From Aquanectria penicillioides (lineage: Eukaryota; Ascomycota; Sordariomycetes; Hypocreales; Nectriaceae), in the NCBI GenBank assembly GCA_003415625.1, contig PYIU01000008.1, positions 1,116,001-1,180,000 of the forward strand: a stretch of 64,000 nt of DNA. The letters are read 5' to 3'. Both the position numbers and the translations under genes were made by a program. A model generated the notes under the pieces. The model saw only the letters and a program-made list of their open reading frames with translations. It made no database searches and was not told the origin of the DNA. Shown piece after piece: positions 39,498-50,705 of the stretch. The first letter of the stretch is position 1. Every line of letters begins with the position of its first letter.

Positions 39498-40526
39498 AAG
39501 GTTTTGGGTCGGTTTTGGGCTGCTTTACGGTTGCATCGGAAAGGGATTGCGTTGCTTGCGATTCTGGCATGTAAACTCGTGCTAGAGAATATAACGCGCC
39601 GTTGAACGACACATGACTGGCTTAAAATGCCAAACACAGAAATTTCATGGTGCAGTCCTCTTTGACACTTGGTGAGGGCGCTGAGGGGTTTGATGATGGC
39701 CTGGTGTTTACGGACGAGGCATGAAAATAGATGAAAAAAAAAAACCAACCCTAATTAGGGTCCCCACCTACATTCATCGCCAGAATCCCCTATGCTTGTG
39801 CCTCATCAAGTGACATTGATAACAACCAACGCCTTGACATCTAATAGTTCCATATTGATCTGATCTCATGTGTCTCGGTTAATCCCACCCTAACCTTTTC
39901 TTTATGAACCGGTCGGATGTGGCCTCGGTCTCGGAGTAAGGCTATGCTCCACTTACTTCCTCGACGTCACCTCACACCTTGCTATCTCGTGGGACTGATT
40001 GGTCCAAGCACTATCACTCTCACGAATAAGGGCCCTGTCAACTGATAGTAGTGAAACAAAATGTCACCAAATAGATGTTTGGCTCAATGATGATTTATCT
40101 TTGCTTGGTATGGCCCAGTGCTCCCCCGTTCTTGCATATCCTTAGGGTGCGCCGAAATGCGGCGTATTTCAGAGCAGGTGCTTTGGTAGGTGCTGGTCAT
40201 TGCCAGCTGCCTCGCACTTTCCTCATGGCTCAGGGCCGACATCGCCAGTGGATATGCCGTAGGCTGTATTGTTTTGCGCTCCTCGGACGCTTAGTTATAC
40301 TTGGATTCTAAATCTTGATCAACTCCCTCCACGCTGCAGAATATGCAGGCCTCGTCCCTCTCTTTTTTGCATCAATTCATCGTATAGCCTCACAACAGCA
40401 TTACTTACCCCCAACTCTCATTCATCTTAGACTCGAAACTTCGCGAAGATACTATTGAAACCCGGCGTATTACAGCCTTCTCAAGACCCGCTTGGGCAGA
40501 TTCTTCCAATTCCAGGTCCGGGTTCA
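39498..40526. other. Intergenic, RPL32 to Cys-motif gene
   Basis: No gene is recognised. It contains a palindromic telobox (39747-39761) and another CCCTAA near 39.89 kb. Confidence 0.6.
39747..39761. promoter_or_regulatory. Palindromic pair of telobox half-sites
   Basis: AACCCTAATTAGGGT: two teloboxes back to back, with a perfect 14-bp palindrome at 39748-39761, 250 bp after the RPL32 stop. A dimeric Myb-type (Tbf1-like) factor site is possible. Confidence 0.4.
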
Positions 40527-41849
40527 ATGTCGTATCGACAGGTTACTTGCCGCCAGAGTCGGCCCGGGTTCCAGCCTCAATGCTCCCACCTCACCATGAC
40601 CCGTCTCTACGGAGTCGATTTCGTATGCGAGACGTGCCACCGCTCCGGCCCGTTTGGATGGGTGTATCGTTGCACTCAAGATCGGGAGGAGTTGATAGAG
40701 CAGGCAGCATCGAGAGGCTACACCGTAATTATGGCTCTCCTTTAATGAGATAGGAAAGCCATTAACATAGAAGTAGACTGCCTTTGATAAACTAGGCCAG
40801 CGTCTTACCCGAGAACTTGGAATACGCAAAGGCAGTCCTGCAGCGCGAGAGGACAAGCTGAGTTTTCTACACGAGTTGACTCCAAAGCAAATGGCAGCAT
40901 ATCGCCCAGACCAGGTAGCCACCATCTTGCGGCAAAGAGAAAACGTAAGTCAATTTTTTTGCTTGAAACAGATGAAAGACAACTAACATGGCCGTGTAGT
41001 TGCAGACTGAGATCGAAAAGGAACGCCTTCGAAAGAACAGCGCTGTTCTGCTTGGCCCCTTTCGGCAAACAAACAGCATAGATGATCGTGCTCAAAACCA
41101 AAATTATAGCAGCAGGTGGATCTGCACCGATGATGAAGAGTGCCAGGTCAAAGTATGTCCATATTGCCGGCCCTCATATGCGGACCGGGCCTTTCTGAGT
41201 CTAAATGCAGTCGCACAAGGAGAGCTGCCTCCCACTGCTGCCACTGGATTTGGCTTCCATGTATTGGGCGAGCGGCCCGTGGTGGATGCAAATGTTGTCA
41301 AGAGGCTTGGTTTACGTCTTCCTCCTGCAGTGAGTAACGGCTACTAAGATTGATCTGGAATGTGATCACCCACTGACAAAGACTTAGCCTCGATCTGAAA
41401 CGAGCTTTAGCACAGCTTCGTTTACCTCGGAATTAAGCATGATGGAGCTCCTTGACGACCAGATAGCACGAAGTTGTGGCCTCTGGTACGACAACCATGA
41501 AACAGGATTTGACCATGAGGAAATGTTGTCACTACTACCAGCAATTACCAACCAATTGGCCCAGTTACCGGGCTGTGACAACCTGAAGGCTTCCCAACAG
41601 TGCCATCAAGATCCTCAACAGGAGCCTGAGGAAGTACGATTACAAAAACGAGCTCAGCTTCCAGCGCAGGGAGATCTAATGAGTCAACATCAGCCCGTCA
41701 ACGGGTACAATGTCGACTGTGTGCTTACGGATCATGTTGGCTCAGTCTCCACACCAGTGCCGAATGAGGGCACAGACAGCCTGGTAAGGATCCGTGGGCC
41801 TCGGGTGGAGCTACCAAGGCAATTTGAACAGCAACCAGAGCAGGCTTGA
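40527..41849 (+). CDS. Conserved fungal protein with paired Cys motifs, function unknown
   Basis: Four exons (40527-40724, 40801-40944, 41000-41329, 41388-41849) are in frame and encode 377 aa. An in-frame ATG at 40596 is an alternative start. The N-terminal part has YGVDFVCETC followed by FGWVYRC. The centre has a helical LTPKQMAAYRPDQVATILRQ segment. Further on, CQVKVCPYCRP precedes ADRAFLSLNAVAQGE and PPTAATGFGF. The two Cys clusters suggest a zinc-binding fold. The overall pattern resembles a family of uncharacterised ascomycete proteins, but I know of no assigned function. The C-terminal third is Gln-rich and probably disordered. The first donor (GTAATT) is weak, so the exon 1/2 join is the least certain part. 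It is convergent with TYR1, 147 bp away. Confidence 0.75.
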
Positions 41850-41996
41850 GGTGCCAACATTACAGTTCCTCAGATGGGGCCGAGAATAAGACTTGTTGCG
41901 GAGGAGTAGTTAAGTAATTCATCATGTCCAGAATATTGTATATGTGCCATGGTGTCTCTGTAAGGTATGTATTGAATCATATTTGTCAGGGCAGTT

Positions 41997-43850
41997 TCAA
42001 GGCTCCTCTTTCAAGCTCTCCAACACCTTCTTGATCATCTGGTTGCCCACGACCTTGGCCTCTTCGAATCGTGGCTCAAAGAACTCTTGTGTACGCACGA
42101 AGCGCTCCTTCCACGTCTCAAAGTGACCCAGGCTCACACACTCGGCCCAGCCGCGCGCACCAAAGGTGAACTCGAGGTCGTCGCTGCGGTATGTGCTATC
42201 TTCAACGGCAGTTTGCAGGGCGGCATCGAGTACATCGGTGTTGCGGAACAGGTACTCTGTCACACCAAGGCGCAGACGGAACAGCGGCGTACTGCACAGC
42301 ATGTGGTCATACGGCACGATACCAAGAGCTGCCCAACAATCCACCATGGCGAGCAGAGAGAGGTGGTTGTTGGGACGCGGTTCGTCAGTGGGTGTGCCGA
42401 GGGAGAAGGATGATAGGATTGAGGGCTCGATGAGGGGACGCTTATCCCAGGTATTGGACGGGCCAAACACCTTGTCACGGGCATGGTAGACACGCTCTCG
42501 CAGGCCCTCCAGGTTACCTTCAAGCATGAGCTTGTAGAGATCGGTGACACTTCGGGCGTACTGAGAAATCTGCTTGCGGGCTTCTGGGTTGAGGATGGCC
42601 AAGCCAGCATAGACGTGCCACTTCTGGCTGTAGATGCGCAGCATCAGGTTAACCTTCACGTTTTCGATCCCGCCGACGTAGCGGCTCAGTTCCCAGGGGA
42701 ACTGCTTGTTAGCATGCCAGGCCTTGCCCATAGACAAGAAGGCGGCGTGGGTGACGGCTTGTGTGTCGGCGGTAATACGGTCGTGTTCCAGGGCAGTGAG
42801 GTAGACGAACTTGGAGCGGAGACACGCCAGAACAGCCTCGACCTTGTGGAGGGCTTCGTCGGGGGCGCGGTGCTGAATAAGGACGAGAGGCTGGTTGAAA
42901 GGGTCGACGTTGGGGCCGTGGAGGGAGTGGCAGGAAACAATGGAGACGTCGTCGGGGAGGTGGGCCTCGAAGGCTTGGATCTCAGGGGACTTGCACGACG
43001 TCTGACCGCCGACGATGGCGCCCATCTTGGTCGCTGGAAGCACAGGGAAAGCAAATGTTAGACATTGTGTTCTGGGCGCATGGGGATTTACAGTGCATGG
43101 GATGGGAGGGCGCGTACATGGTCCATACTGGGCAATCACACGGTCAATGACAGCGGCCTCGACGCTATAGATGATGTAGTCGCTTGCGCGGGAAACATAA
43201 TGACCATTGCGGCAAATTTCTATATTTTTCTATTGGAAAGCTTCAGCGTTCTGGCCAGGCGGGAACAGGTACGAGGCAGGTGGCGAGAGCCGTACATTTC
43301 TAGCATATTCCTTCTGCAGACGTTCCTGGTTCTCTTCCCTGTCGCAGGCCAGAATTCTATGTAGACCGTTAGCCACTCGGCACGAGGTCGGGGTATCATC
43401 ACGAAGGAGAAAAGTTTGTTCCTAGACTTTGCTTTGTTCCATGTTAGCCTCTGAGTCATGATGAAGTGGTTGAGAGAAAAACGGGTGACAAGGATGATTT
43501 CAGACAAAAGTTTAAAAAAGGTAGCTAGCAGTTACATCATTGAGAGCACAGAGCGTTGTCTGATGACCGGAACGGCCACCAGACGACCCTGAACAATGCT
43601 CGAGCCAAATGCGCTCTAGTCATCATAATCGTGAAGGGGGGGATGTCGCGATGCGACAGTGAAGAAAATTTTTTGCGACTTACCAAAAGAACAATCGAGT
43701 CTCGAGCTGGAAGCATGAATCGCATTCAACTTACTTCCAGCCAGCGGCAGACAGCCTCTCGGCGTACATCTTGCCCATGTCGCCCATACCAATCAGCCCA
43801 ACGACAAAATCTTCCATCCCAGCCGGGACGGCATTCTCAGTGGAAGCCAT
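41997..43850 (-). CDS. TYR1: Prephenate dehydrogenase (tyrosine biosynthesis)
   Basis: Converts prephenate to 4-hydroxyphenylpyruvate using NAD(P)+ in tyrosine biosynthesis. Four minus-strand exons (43735-43850, 43296-43356, 43118-43229, 41997-43033) encode 441 aa, the usual fungal length. The Rossmann motif GMGDMG lies at about residues 21-26. A conserved VSRASDYIIYSVEAA segment precedes the TKMGAIVGGQTSCKSPE block. The C-terminal half is the helical dimerisation domain of the family. Intron 1 is long (378 bp); the others are 66 and 84 bp. It is divergent with the ATS1-like gene; 354 bp lie between start codons. Confidence 0.93.
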
Positions 43851-44204
43851 GTTTATCTACTGCTCGATGGGAATGCAAGCAGAGGGGCATGGATCACATC
43901 CTGCAGCGACAGGAACACCTCTATGCCGAGTCTTGGGACGAGAAGAGAAAATTGTTTGTTGAGGTGTGAAGATGAAAGTCACAAGGGAAGAAAGAAAAAG
44001 TTCGCGAGAGGTCGTTTTCATACGTGGGGACTTGGGAAAATTATGTAAGCGAGGGACATGGAGCTTAGCACTGCGATATAACGATGGTATGTAGCTATCA
44101 AGTACAGCTCTCAGGCATCAAGAAAGTAGCCACACGAACTCGCAGTCACAGACTCACAACCCACAGCGCAACGCCTCCAATTTCCGATCTCGCGGCTGAA
44201 AATC
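43851..44204. promoter_or_regulatory. Divergent promoter region TYR1/ATS1
   Basis: 354 bp between divergent start codons. I see no strong TATA box or known factor site. Confidence 0.5.
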
Positions 44205-45292
44205 ATGGAGGCCATATTTGCGCTTGGATCGAACGGCTCTGGGCAGCTTGGAATTGGCCACAAGGAAGATGTCTCGGTTCCCAAGCAAGTGCTCTTCGAG
44301 AGCGACGCGCCAAGCTTGCCCATTGTTAAGATTACCGCTGGCGGGAACCACACGTTGCTTCTAACCCAGTCGGGGAAGCTTTTCTGGAGCGGAGATTCCA
44401 CGTCTGGAGCTTGCGGGCTGACGTCCGGCCACGAGGTGCCTGTGTTTCGAGAGATCAAGCTCACCAAGGAAGAAGCGCCCGACGTGGGAGAGGTGACGCT
44501 AGTGGCTGCGACATGGGAAGCTTCGGTCATTGTAGCAAAAGACTTAGAGGGCAAGAGAACCAAGGTTTTCAGCTTTGGACTGGGCGGGAAGGGCGAATTG
44601 GGCCTCGGCGAGCTGATTGTGCGGACCCCGACGCAACCGAGATCAAAGATTTTCCCCCTGCCGGAACAGAAGTTGTGGATATTGCAGGGTGCATGAGCCA
44701 CGTCGTTGCAGTTTTGAGCAACGGCGATGCCTACGGCTGGGGCAATGGGGCAAAGGGACAGGCTGGAGAGCCTGGACAAGTGATCCACGTGCCGCGAAAA
44801 ATCGAAGGACTCGATTTCAAGGTTTCCAGAGCTGTCTGTGGTCGAACGTTCACATGCCTATTTGGCGAACATGACAGCGGCAGCATTAAGGTCCTTGGTT
44901 CTGATAAATGGGAGATCCAGTCCAAGGCTCCTCAACCAGCTCCCAAGTGGAAGGATGTTGGCGCAAGCTGGGGTAATGTCTACATTTTGACTGAGGACGG
45001 CGATCTACAAAGTTGGGGTCGGGACGACCACGGACAGCTACCTCCATTAAACCTTCCAAAGCTCAGCAAAATTGCAATTGGCAGCGAACACGTCGTTGCC
45101 CTTTCGGCGGTCGGCGATGTTCTCTCTTGGGGCTGGGGCGAACATGGAAATTGTGGACCTCAGGTTGAGAACAACGATGTCAAGGGCAGATGGAACGTCA
45201 TTGCTTCGTCAAAATTCATCCCTCCTGGATCTAAGATAGGCGCAATCGGTGCAGGGTGCGCAACCAGTTGGGTTTTCATTGCAACTGAGTGA
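44205..45292 (+). CDS. ATS1: RCC1-repeat protein of the Ats1/Kti13 type, with a one-base frameshift
   Basis: Yeast Ats1/Kti13 is a beta-propeller that partners Kti11/Dph3 in Elongator-dependent tRNA wobble-uridine modification and diphthamide synthesis. The protein starts MEAIFALGSNGSGQLGIGH, shows several RCC1-type blades (GGNHTLLLTQSGKLFWSGD) and ends WGWGEHGNCGPQ with a CATSW near the C-terminus, as in yeast Ats1. Two long frames cover it, 44205 to about 44635 and about 44635 to 45292. They are joined by a loss of one base near 44631-44640, after the conserved GELIVRTP. No intron of plausible size can restore the frame: the only GT...AG pair bridging the break is 23 nt. The corrected length would be about 362 aa. 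It is either a sequencing/assembly error or a recent inactivation. Its 3' end is 55 bp from the convergent rad9. Confidence 0.85.
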
Positions 45293-45347
45293 CCTGGCCA
45301 CTCATGCCAGCAAGATTTATATACCATCTGTCGAAGTCACTGAGCTC

Positions 45348-46937
45348 TTAGTCTGGGAAAAGAGCCAGGCCCTTAACATCAGACAGCCTCTGGGTAGGCT
45401 CCAAGAATTGAGACTCATCACCAGTTGGCTCTGGACGTTCGCGTTCAGGCTCTGCAGTCTGTCGGTCCTCGACACGGCTCATGTGCAGAGCGGATGGGTT
45501 CTAAAAGAGTTAGTTTTTCAGCAAACACCAGACAATCGTGCCAACTCACCGGGTCTACGCTATGATCCCATTCCAATCTTGCGTCTTCCTCTTCATCTTC
45601 GTCTCTTACTGGTTCCCAGCCTTCGTCATCGACAAATAGGCTTTCTGACCTCATTGTCGGGGGCGGAGGCGGTCTCTGTGATGGACGCAAGTCAAACGCT
45701 CCTATGCGTGACGCGCTTGCTCTCGCGGCGCTGAGCTGCGGAGTCAAATTTTGCAATGGCCTTGATGGGGCTGCCGCTTGGGGCTTGGGTGGAGGCTGGG
45801 GTGTTTCGGACGGCGCAACACTCGTTCTACGAGATGTAGCTTCAAGATGTGGACCGGTATTCTGAGGAGGGTTCTTGCGACCCTTCTTAGTTTTCTGGCC
45901 AGGGTTGCTGCCCCTTTCGCCCACAGTCATGATCAAGAACTCGCATGAGATAGCATCGCTACCGTATGACAGCTGGATTGGGCGAGCAGGGATCGAATAT
46001 CTGGCAGAGACGTCGTTGCCGGTGATGCCTGCATGCTGGATAATTGCTCTGAAGTCTTTGACAGATATCACGATGTGAAGTTTGTCCTCCACGTCAATGT
46101 CATCGAACTCGTCAGCTTCCACAGCAATGGATGTTTGTAGTGGCTTCTTCAAGACCGCTAGGAGTGCGTTAGTTTGTTAGTTAGACAACTCAATTGACAA
46201 AACGTACCATCCTCGCTCACAGTCTTTTCACTGAAACAAGTAAAGTTGACGTGGTCGCCATCCGTATTAATGTCAAGGAACTCGATGCCTGGGCCAAAAT
46301 GGTCCATCAGCTGTCGCAGTGTCCTCGATGAAATCTTCCAATGGTGTGGGGCGTCTTGACGGTTGAACTTGGCATGGACTGGAACTGCAACCTCAAATGA
46401 CAGGCGGTGCGTGGAGGTGAGGCCATTGCGGAAGACAATCCGCGTTATGAAGCGACTTTGGATTCCCTCGCCGTCTTCAATGGCAACGTCACATCGATCA
46501 ATGAGGGTCTGCCTATCGGCGTCCCTCTGGCTGTCGGGAGCGGTGCGGCTTCGGAATATGGAGATGAGTGCCTATCACGCGTGAGTCAGAAGCCCATGGA
46601 CTATCGAAATTGGGGTTGGGGTCGTACGCGAATATATAGGGTGCAGTAAAAGCGGTCGCGAAACTGGCCGCTGCCTTGGAACTGGTACCGTGCGAAGAAC
46701 TTGTTTGTGGCGAACTTAACGCTGGCGTAGGCCGACTTTGAAGTGTTGAGTGTGGTGATGACAAACTAGTAGCTCGTTAACTTCCCGGCCAGTCAGAGAT
46801 TGGGGTGAAAAGGTTTGTCTGACGGAATCCTTTCGGGCCTCGATGGATACGTCGTCGCTGAACTTGTTCAGGCAGATGAGGGCGTCGCGAAACCCTGAGA
46901 CGCCCTCTTCACTAAGCGTAAAGTTGAGCAGCGCCAT
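45348..46937 (-). CDS. rad9: Rad9 checkpoint clamp subunit (9-1-1 complex)
   Basis: Rad9 forms the PCNA-like Rad9-Hus1-Rad1 ring loaded at damaged DNA, activating the ATR/Rad3 checkpoint; nuclear. Five minus-strand exons (46824-46937, 46628-46765, 46208-46571, 45550-46157, 45348-45500) encode 458 aa. The N-terminus MALLNFTLSEEGVSGFRDAL and ALISIFRSR are Rad9-like. RQLMDHFGPGIEFLDI and GSDAISCEFLIMT belong to the clamp domain. A Pro/Ser-rich linker and an acidic tail follow, ending TQRLSDVKGLALFPD, the phosphorylated-tail region in homologues. Introns are 49-58 bp. The intron 1 donor (GTCAGA) is unusual but needed to keep frame and family sequence. Confidence 0.9.
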
Positions 46938-49340
46938 CGATTTAGGTCACAACTCAGCATGCACAGCGAACTAATGGGAATTTCTGCGAGCGAATGTCGG
47001 GTACTTCGTGGCCATTTCGCGGACCCTTTACCCTTTGTTTGATGTGAGGTCCCAGCCATACAATACCGCGAGCCAGCCACCAAGCAGCTGCACTGAAGTT
47101 CATGCAGACGCAAAGTGGAAGGCACATTCGGTATGTGCATGAAACTCGGTTTGTACATCTACCCTATACTTCTTCGAAGCTTTCCGTCAACTCTGGTGTG
47201 AGAAGCTAACAATGGTGCGACGGGTTGCTGTGCACTCTTAAAAAGTAATTACTTTGTTGAGGACTAATTTAGTATTCCATATTTATCATAATTCATCTTC
47301 ATCATCAGCTCAACCTAGACGCTAGGGTATAGTTTTCCTTCGCTTTATGGGTACTTGGACTAGCGGAAGCAGCTAAATTTGCCCAAAGTCATCCGCCAAG
47401 GACCGCGACGGACACCGTTTCTATCAACGTGAACGCTGGTGCCAAAGTGTCGTCCACCAATATTCTTTGCCCAGAAGAAACCCATTGTGTGATCGGGGAC
47501 TGTTGTTCTTGGATGCTCGTGGTTGCCAGGAACTCAACGCGATGCTCTGTAGTGGGGCCTTGTCAGTGCTTGAACACACGTCGGGGTATTCCTTTCAAAG
47601 GTTCAACTCACCAACTGGAGATTCTGATGCCGATGGCTTGTAGTTGAAGAAAAGTTTGGATTAAGGAAAAATAAGAAAAAAAATAAGGTGGTGTTAGGCT
47701 GGTGATCGCTCTTTATGCCCTGCTTTCGATGGAAGAGTGACTTGTGGCACATCCTTGGCGATGGCCTTGGAGGGTTGGATGACGTCAATGTGAGGCGGTG
47801 CATCTACTGAGCCGATCTTCATTACGCAGCGAGCAGGGCTGGAGTTCCTTGGCGAGACATGAGGAGTGGTAGAAACCTGTCCACCCAAATGGCCAGCTCA
47901 TCGATATCTTGGATGCGTTGGGCGGGCTAAATAAGCAGTGCAAACCCCCCAAGCCCCATTACTGATACCCATCCACCTTTGAATGCTTCGCTTGGACTAA
48001 GATTGCAGTGCGGCATGCACGCCGCATGGCATTGCATGATACGCGAATCCGACTCTGGTAAGTTTAGGCCTCATCATAATATCCGTAGTCGTCGCCTTGA
48101 GACCTGCGAAGATTGCGGAGTACCAGTAGCAGTGGGCATTTCATGGGTCGCCATGGCCCGCCCCGACGTCGAAGCTCTTGGCACCCTGCATGAGCCGACA
48201 ACCTCAATTGTCTTTGAATGGGCTAGCTTGCAGTCAAGGATCGTTTGAGTGACGATGACGACCAGCACCCCCCCTTGTAAGAGGCAGTGTGTTTTCCTCG
48301 AGTAGGTTGAAGCCATAGTGAAAAATGGGCTTCGCCGAAGGTCTCGTGACCGTTGGCGCGGGCAAGCTCTCAATACAAGGACTCTTGCAATGAACCGCGT
48401 GCACGTGGTGTAGGTAGCGGAACCGGGCCACTGATCAAAAGAGCTATTGTCCCAAGTATCATCATTTCGACGAGGTGAGACCATGACTCAGTATCCCAGA
48501 ACTGAAGAGCAGAAAAATCTTTGTCATAACCCTATCATTTACAAGATTAAATAAAGTAAAACTACGTAACGATTTCCTTATCTTGGATGTACTTATTTTA
48601 GGGATAACATGATGTTCTCTAATGGCTATGTGAGAACTGAGTGCTCTATGAAGGGACTAGGAGGAAGCCTTTTTGGGCCTGTGTTCTTAGTATTGAATAA
48701 TTAATTGTGGAGTTTGAGATGTCTAGAGCTCACAGTGTTTTGATGCTGAAAGTGTGGACAACCATGCTGTTGATGTTCGCATTTTCCTACTGTTTTTCGA
48801 ATACTATGCTTAAGCGGAACTTGGTACAACAATGCCGCTCACTAGATCTGAAGTGAATATTTCTTCTCATCCGCAGTTGTTTCTTGTGTTCAACTGCAGA
48901 TTGTTTGCTGTCTCCATTCCCCCGGTGCCATGTTCTTCGAGATAGTAAGTTGTGTTCACAGCTCAGTGCATCAACGCGACGAACATCTGAACACTTGAGC
49001 TGAGCTCGTAGAAATCTAAGAGGATTGAGAAGACCGAAAAATACTTCTAGCCAGGCTCATCTTCTGGGAATTTTGTCTTTGAATATGCAATTTTACTCTC
49101 AGATACACCACACAGACTTCACTAGCAGTACCTAGCATCAAGGCAAGTTGCCAACTATTATCTTACCAACCCCAGACACCGGACCAACCATATCAAAACA
49201 ACCTAAGCAATGGAGGATAACTCCCTGCGACGATCTGCCCGTTTCAACAAGGGCGTCCCAAACAAATTCTTGCAAGACAACTTTGACCTCAACACTCGAG
49301 GCAGGTCCCGTGGCGAAGCTAGTGGTAACCCCCCAAAGCC
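46938..49340. other. Gene-poor 2.4 kb, rad9 to zinc-ribbon gene
   Basis: No conserved gene. The part from about 48.5 to 49.1 kb is AT-rich compared with its surroundings. A short frame starting at the ATG at 49210 encodes a basic peptide (RRSARFNKGVPNKFLQ) that may be an upstream exon of the next gene or a retroelement-like fragment. Confidence 0.5.
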
Positions 49341-50156
49341 ATGACGAAGGATGGCAATACTGACAATGAACGATTCGAAACTGTATCCGGTTTCCGCCAA
49401 CAACAACTGAATCTACCTTCGAGCTCCGGTATACGACGCACGCATGAGTCGGCTTCCAGTTCAGGACTCGAAGACTTACAGGATGAAGCGACGAGCCAGC
49501 CACAGCGACATCACAAACTCGGGGCTGTAGGGAAGTTTTCTGACGCTACGACTACCTGCAGAATATGCGGCTCCGGGTATGATGATGTGCGTGACCTGAA
49601 GTTCAGTCGCTGGCTTCAGTGGCGCCTTTGCACCCCCTGCCACGAGGACTACGGAAACCGAGACCAGTTTCGAAAGAACCCGCCAGGACGTGCATGGGAT
49701 CAGATGGTCATTAACCGAGGATTGGAGGTGAGGTCGATGTATAAGGATCCTGCCTATTCTGAGGAAACAATTCAAGATGAGATGCGGGATGCCGTAATGG
49801 CAGATGCTTTTCACGATCTTGCTTTGGTGGCGGCTGACCGTCAGGCTCTAAACTACCAGCAGCAACTACAACAACAACAACAACACCACCAACCACCAGC
49901 GCCAGAACCTTACCTAGCTTACATGATACAACCTCGACGCGAGCTATTACCACCAGTTGGACCAAACCAGGAGCCATTCTCTCAGTTCGCCGACCGAAGC
50001 AGACAGAATCCGAACGGCGAGGCCGAGGCGGCCCTCCGGCAACATCGCCAGTATATCGACCAACTGCTCCGTGGGCCGGGGGAGGCCATGGAAGGCTCCC
50101 TCCCCGGCTATGAAGACAGAGAGATTACCGAAGACGAGCCTATGTTTGATCTGTAA
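49341..50156 (+). CDS. Hypothetical zinc-ribbon/polyglutamine protein
   Basis: An uninterrupted frame of 271 aa. I do not recognise a named family. Visible features are a four-cysteine zinc-binding pattern (Cys73, Cys76, Cys97, Cys100; CRIC and CTPC) with an intervening WLQWRL, a helical region, a Gln/His run (about 172-187) encoded by CAA/CAG repeats, a Pro-rich stretch, and an acidic C-terminus ending EDEPMFDL. The start at 49341 is the first ATG of the frame. A basic peptide frame beginning at 49210 could be a first exon. Neighbours give no functional clue. Confidence 0.55.
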   Translation: MTKDGNTDNERFETVSGFRQQQLNLPSSSGIRRTHESASSSGLEDLQDEATSQPQRHHKLGAVGKFSDATTTCRICGSGYDDVRDLKFSRWLQWRLCTPCHEDYGNRDQFRKNPPGRAWDQMVINRGLEVRSMYKDPAYSEETIQDEMRDAVMADAFHDLALVAADRQALNYQQQLQQQQQHHQPPAPEPYLAYMIQPRRELLPPVGPNQEPFSQFADRSRQNPNGEAEAALRQHRQYIDQLLRGPGEAMEGSLPGYEDREITEDEPMFDL

Positions 50157-50705
50157 GTTTTGCGCCGTGCGATGGTAAGTCTCATGCTTGGCTGTGCCAT
50201 CGAACTTCAGAGAGTTGTGAGTACAACCTGTATCAACTTTACGGCTTTGCGACGGATAGAAGCAGTGTGTCAACCGTAGGGAGGAAGTCTACCGATAGAG
50301 TGGACGAAGCCAAGTGTGTGTTATTGGAAAGCAGGCAATCAAGCCGTTTGGTGTCAGACAAGTGTCTGTGGTGATTGCTATCTTGCTATAAGAACGCGAT
50401 CCGCACAGGATGCCCATCTTATTTCTTTTCGTACAGTACTTTTGTTTGGCCATGCTGCCAATCTGTAGTAATCCAGGTCCTTTTCTTTTTCTTCATGACC
50501 CTTTTAGAACATGCCCTCATCAGCGATTGTGATGGTTTAAATCCGCCAGTAAATGATATGTGTGACATCCTCAAGGAGGACTGAGACACACGGCTGAAGG
50601 ATCGTAGAAACATTATATGCAACACACTTCATAAAAAATGACCGTAACCCAAATAGTGACCCGTCTGGAACCTCATAGACTCGTAATTTCGCGGACGGGA
50701 CGAGA
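50157..50705. other. Intergenic between convergent genes
   Basis: Shared 3' flank of the zinc-ribbon gene and the chitinase. No gene is seen. Confidence 0.6.

Noticed and set aside
48599..48609. TAGGGATAACA, resembling half of an I-SceI-type homing site
   Set aside because: Only 11 bases match and no homing endonuclease or intron is nearby; chance match.
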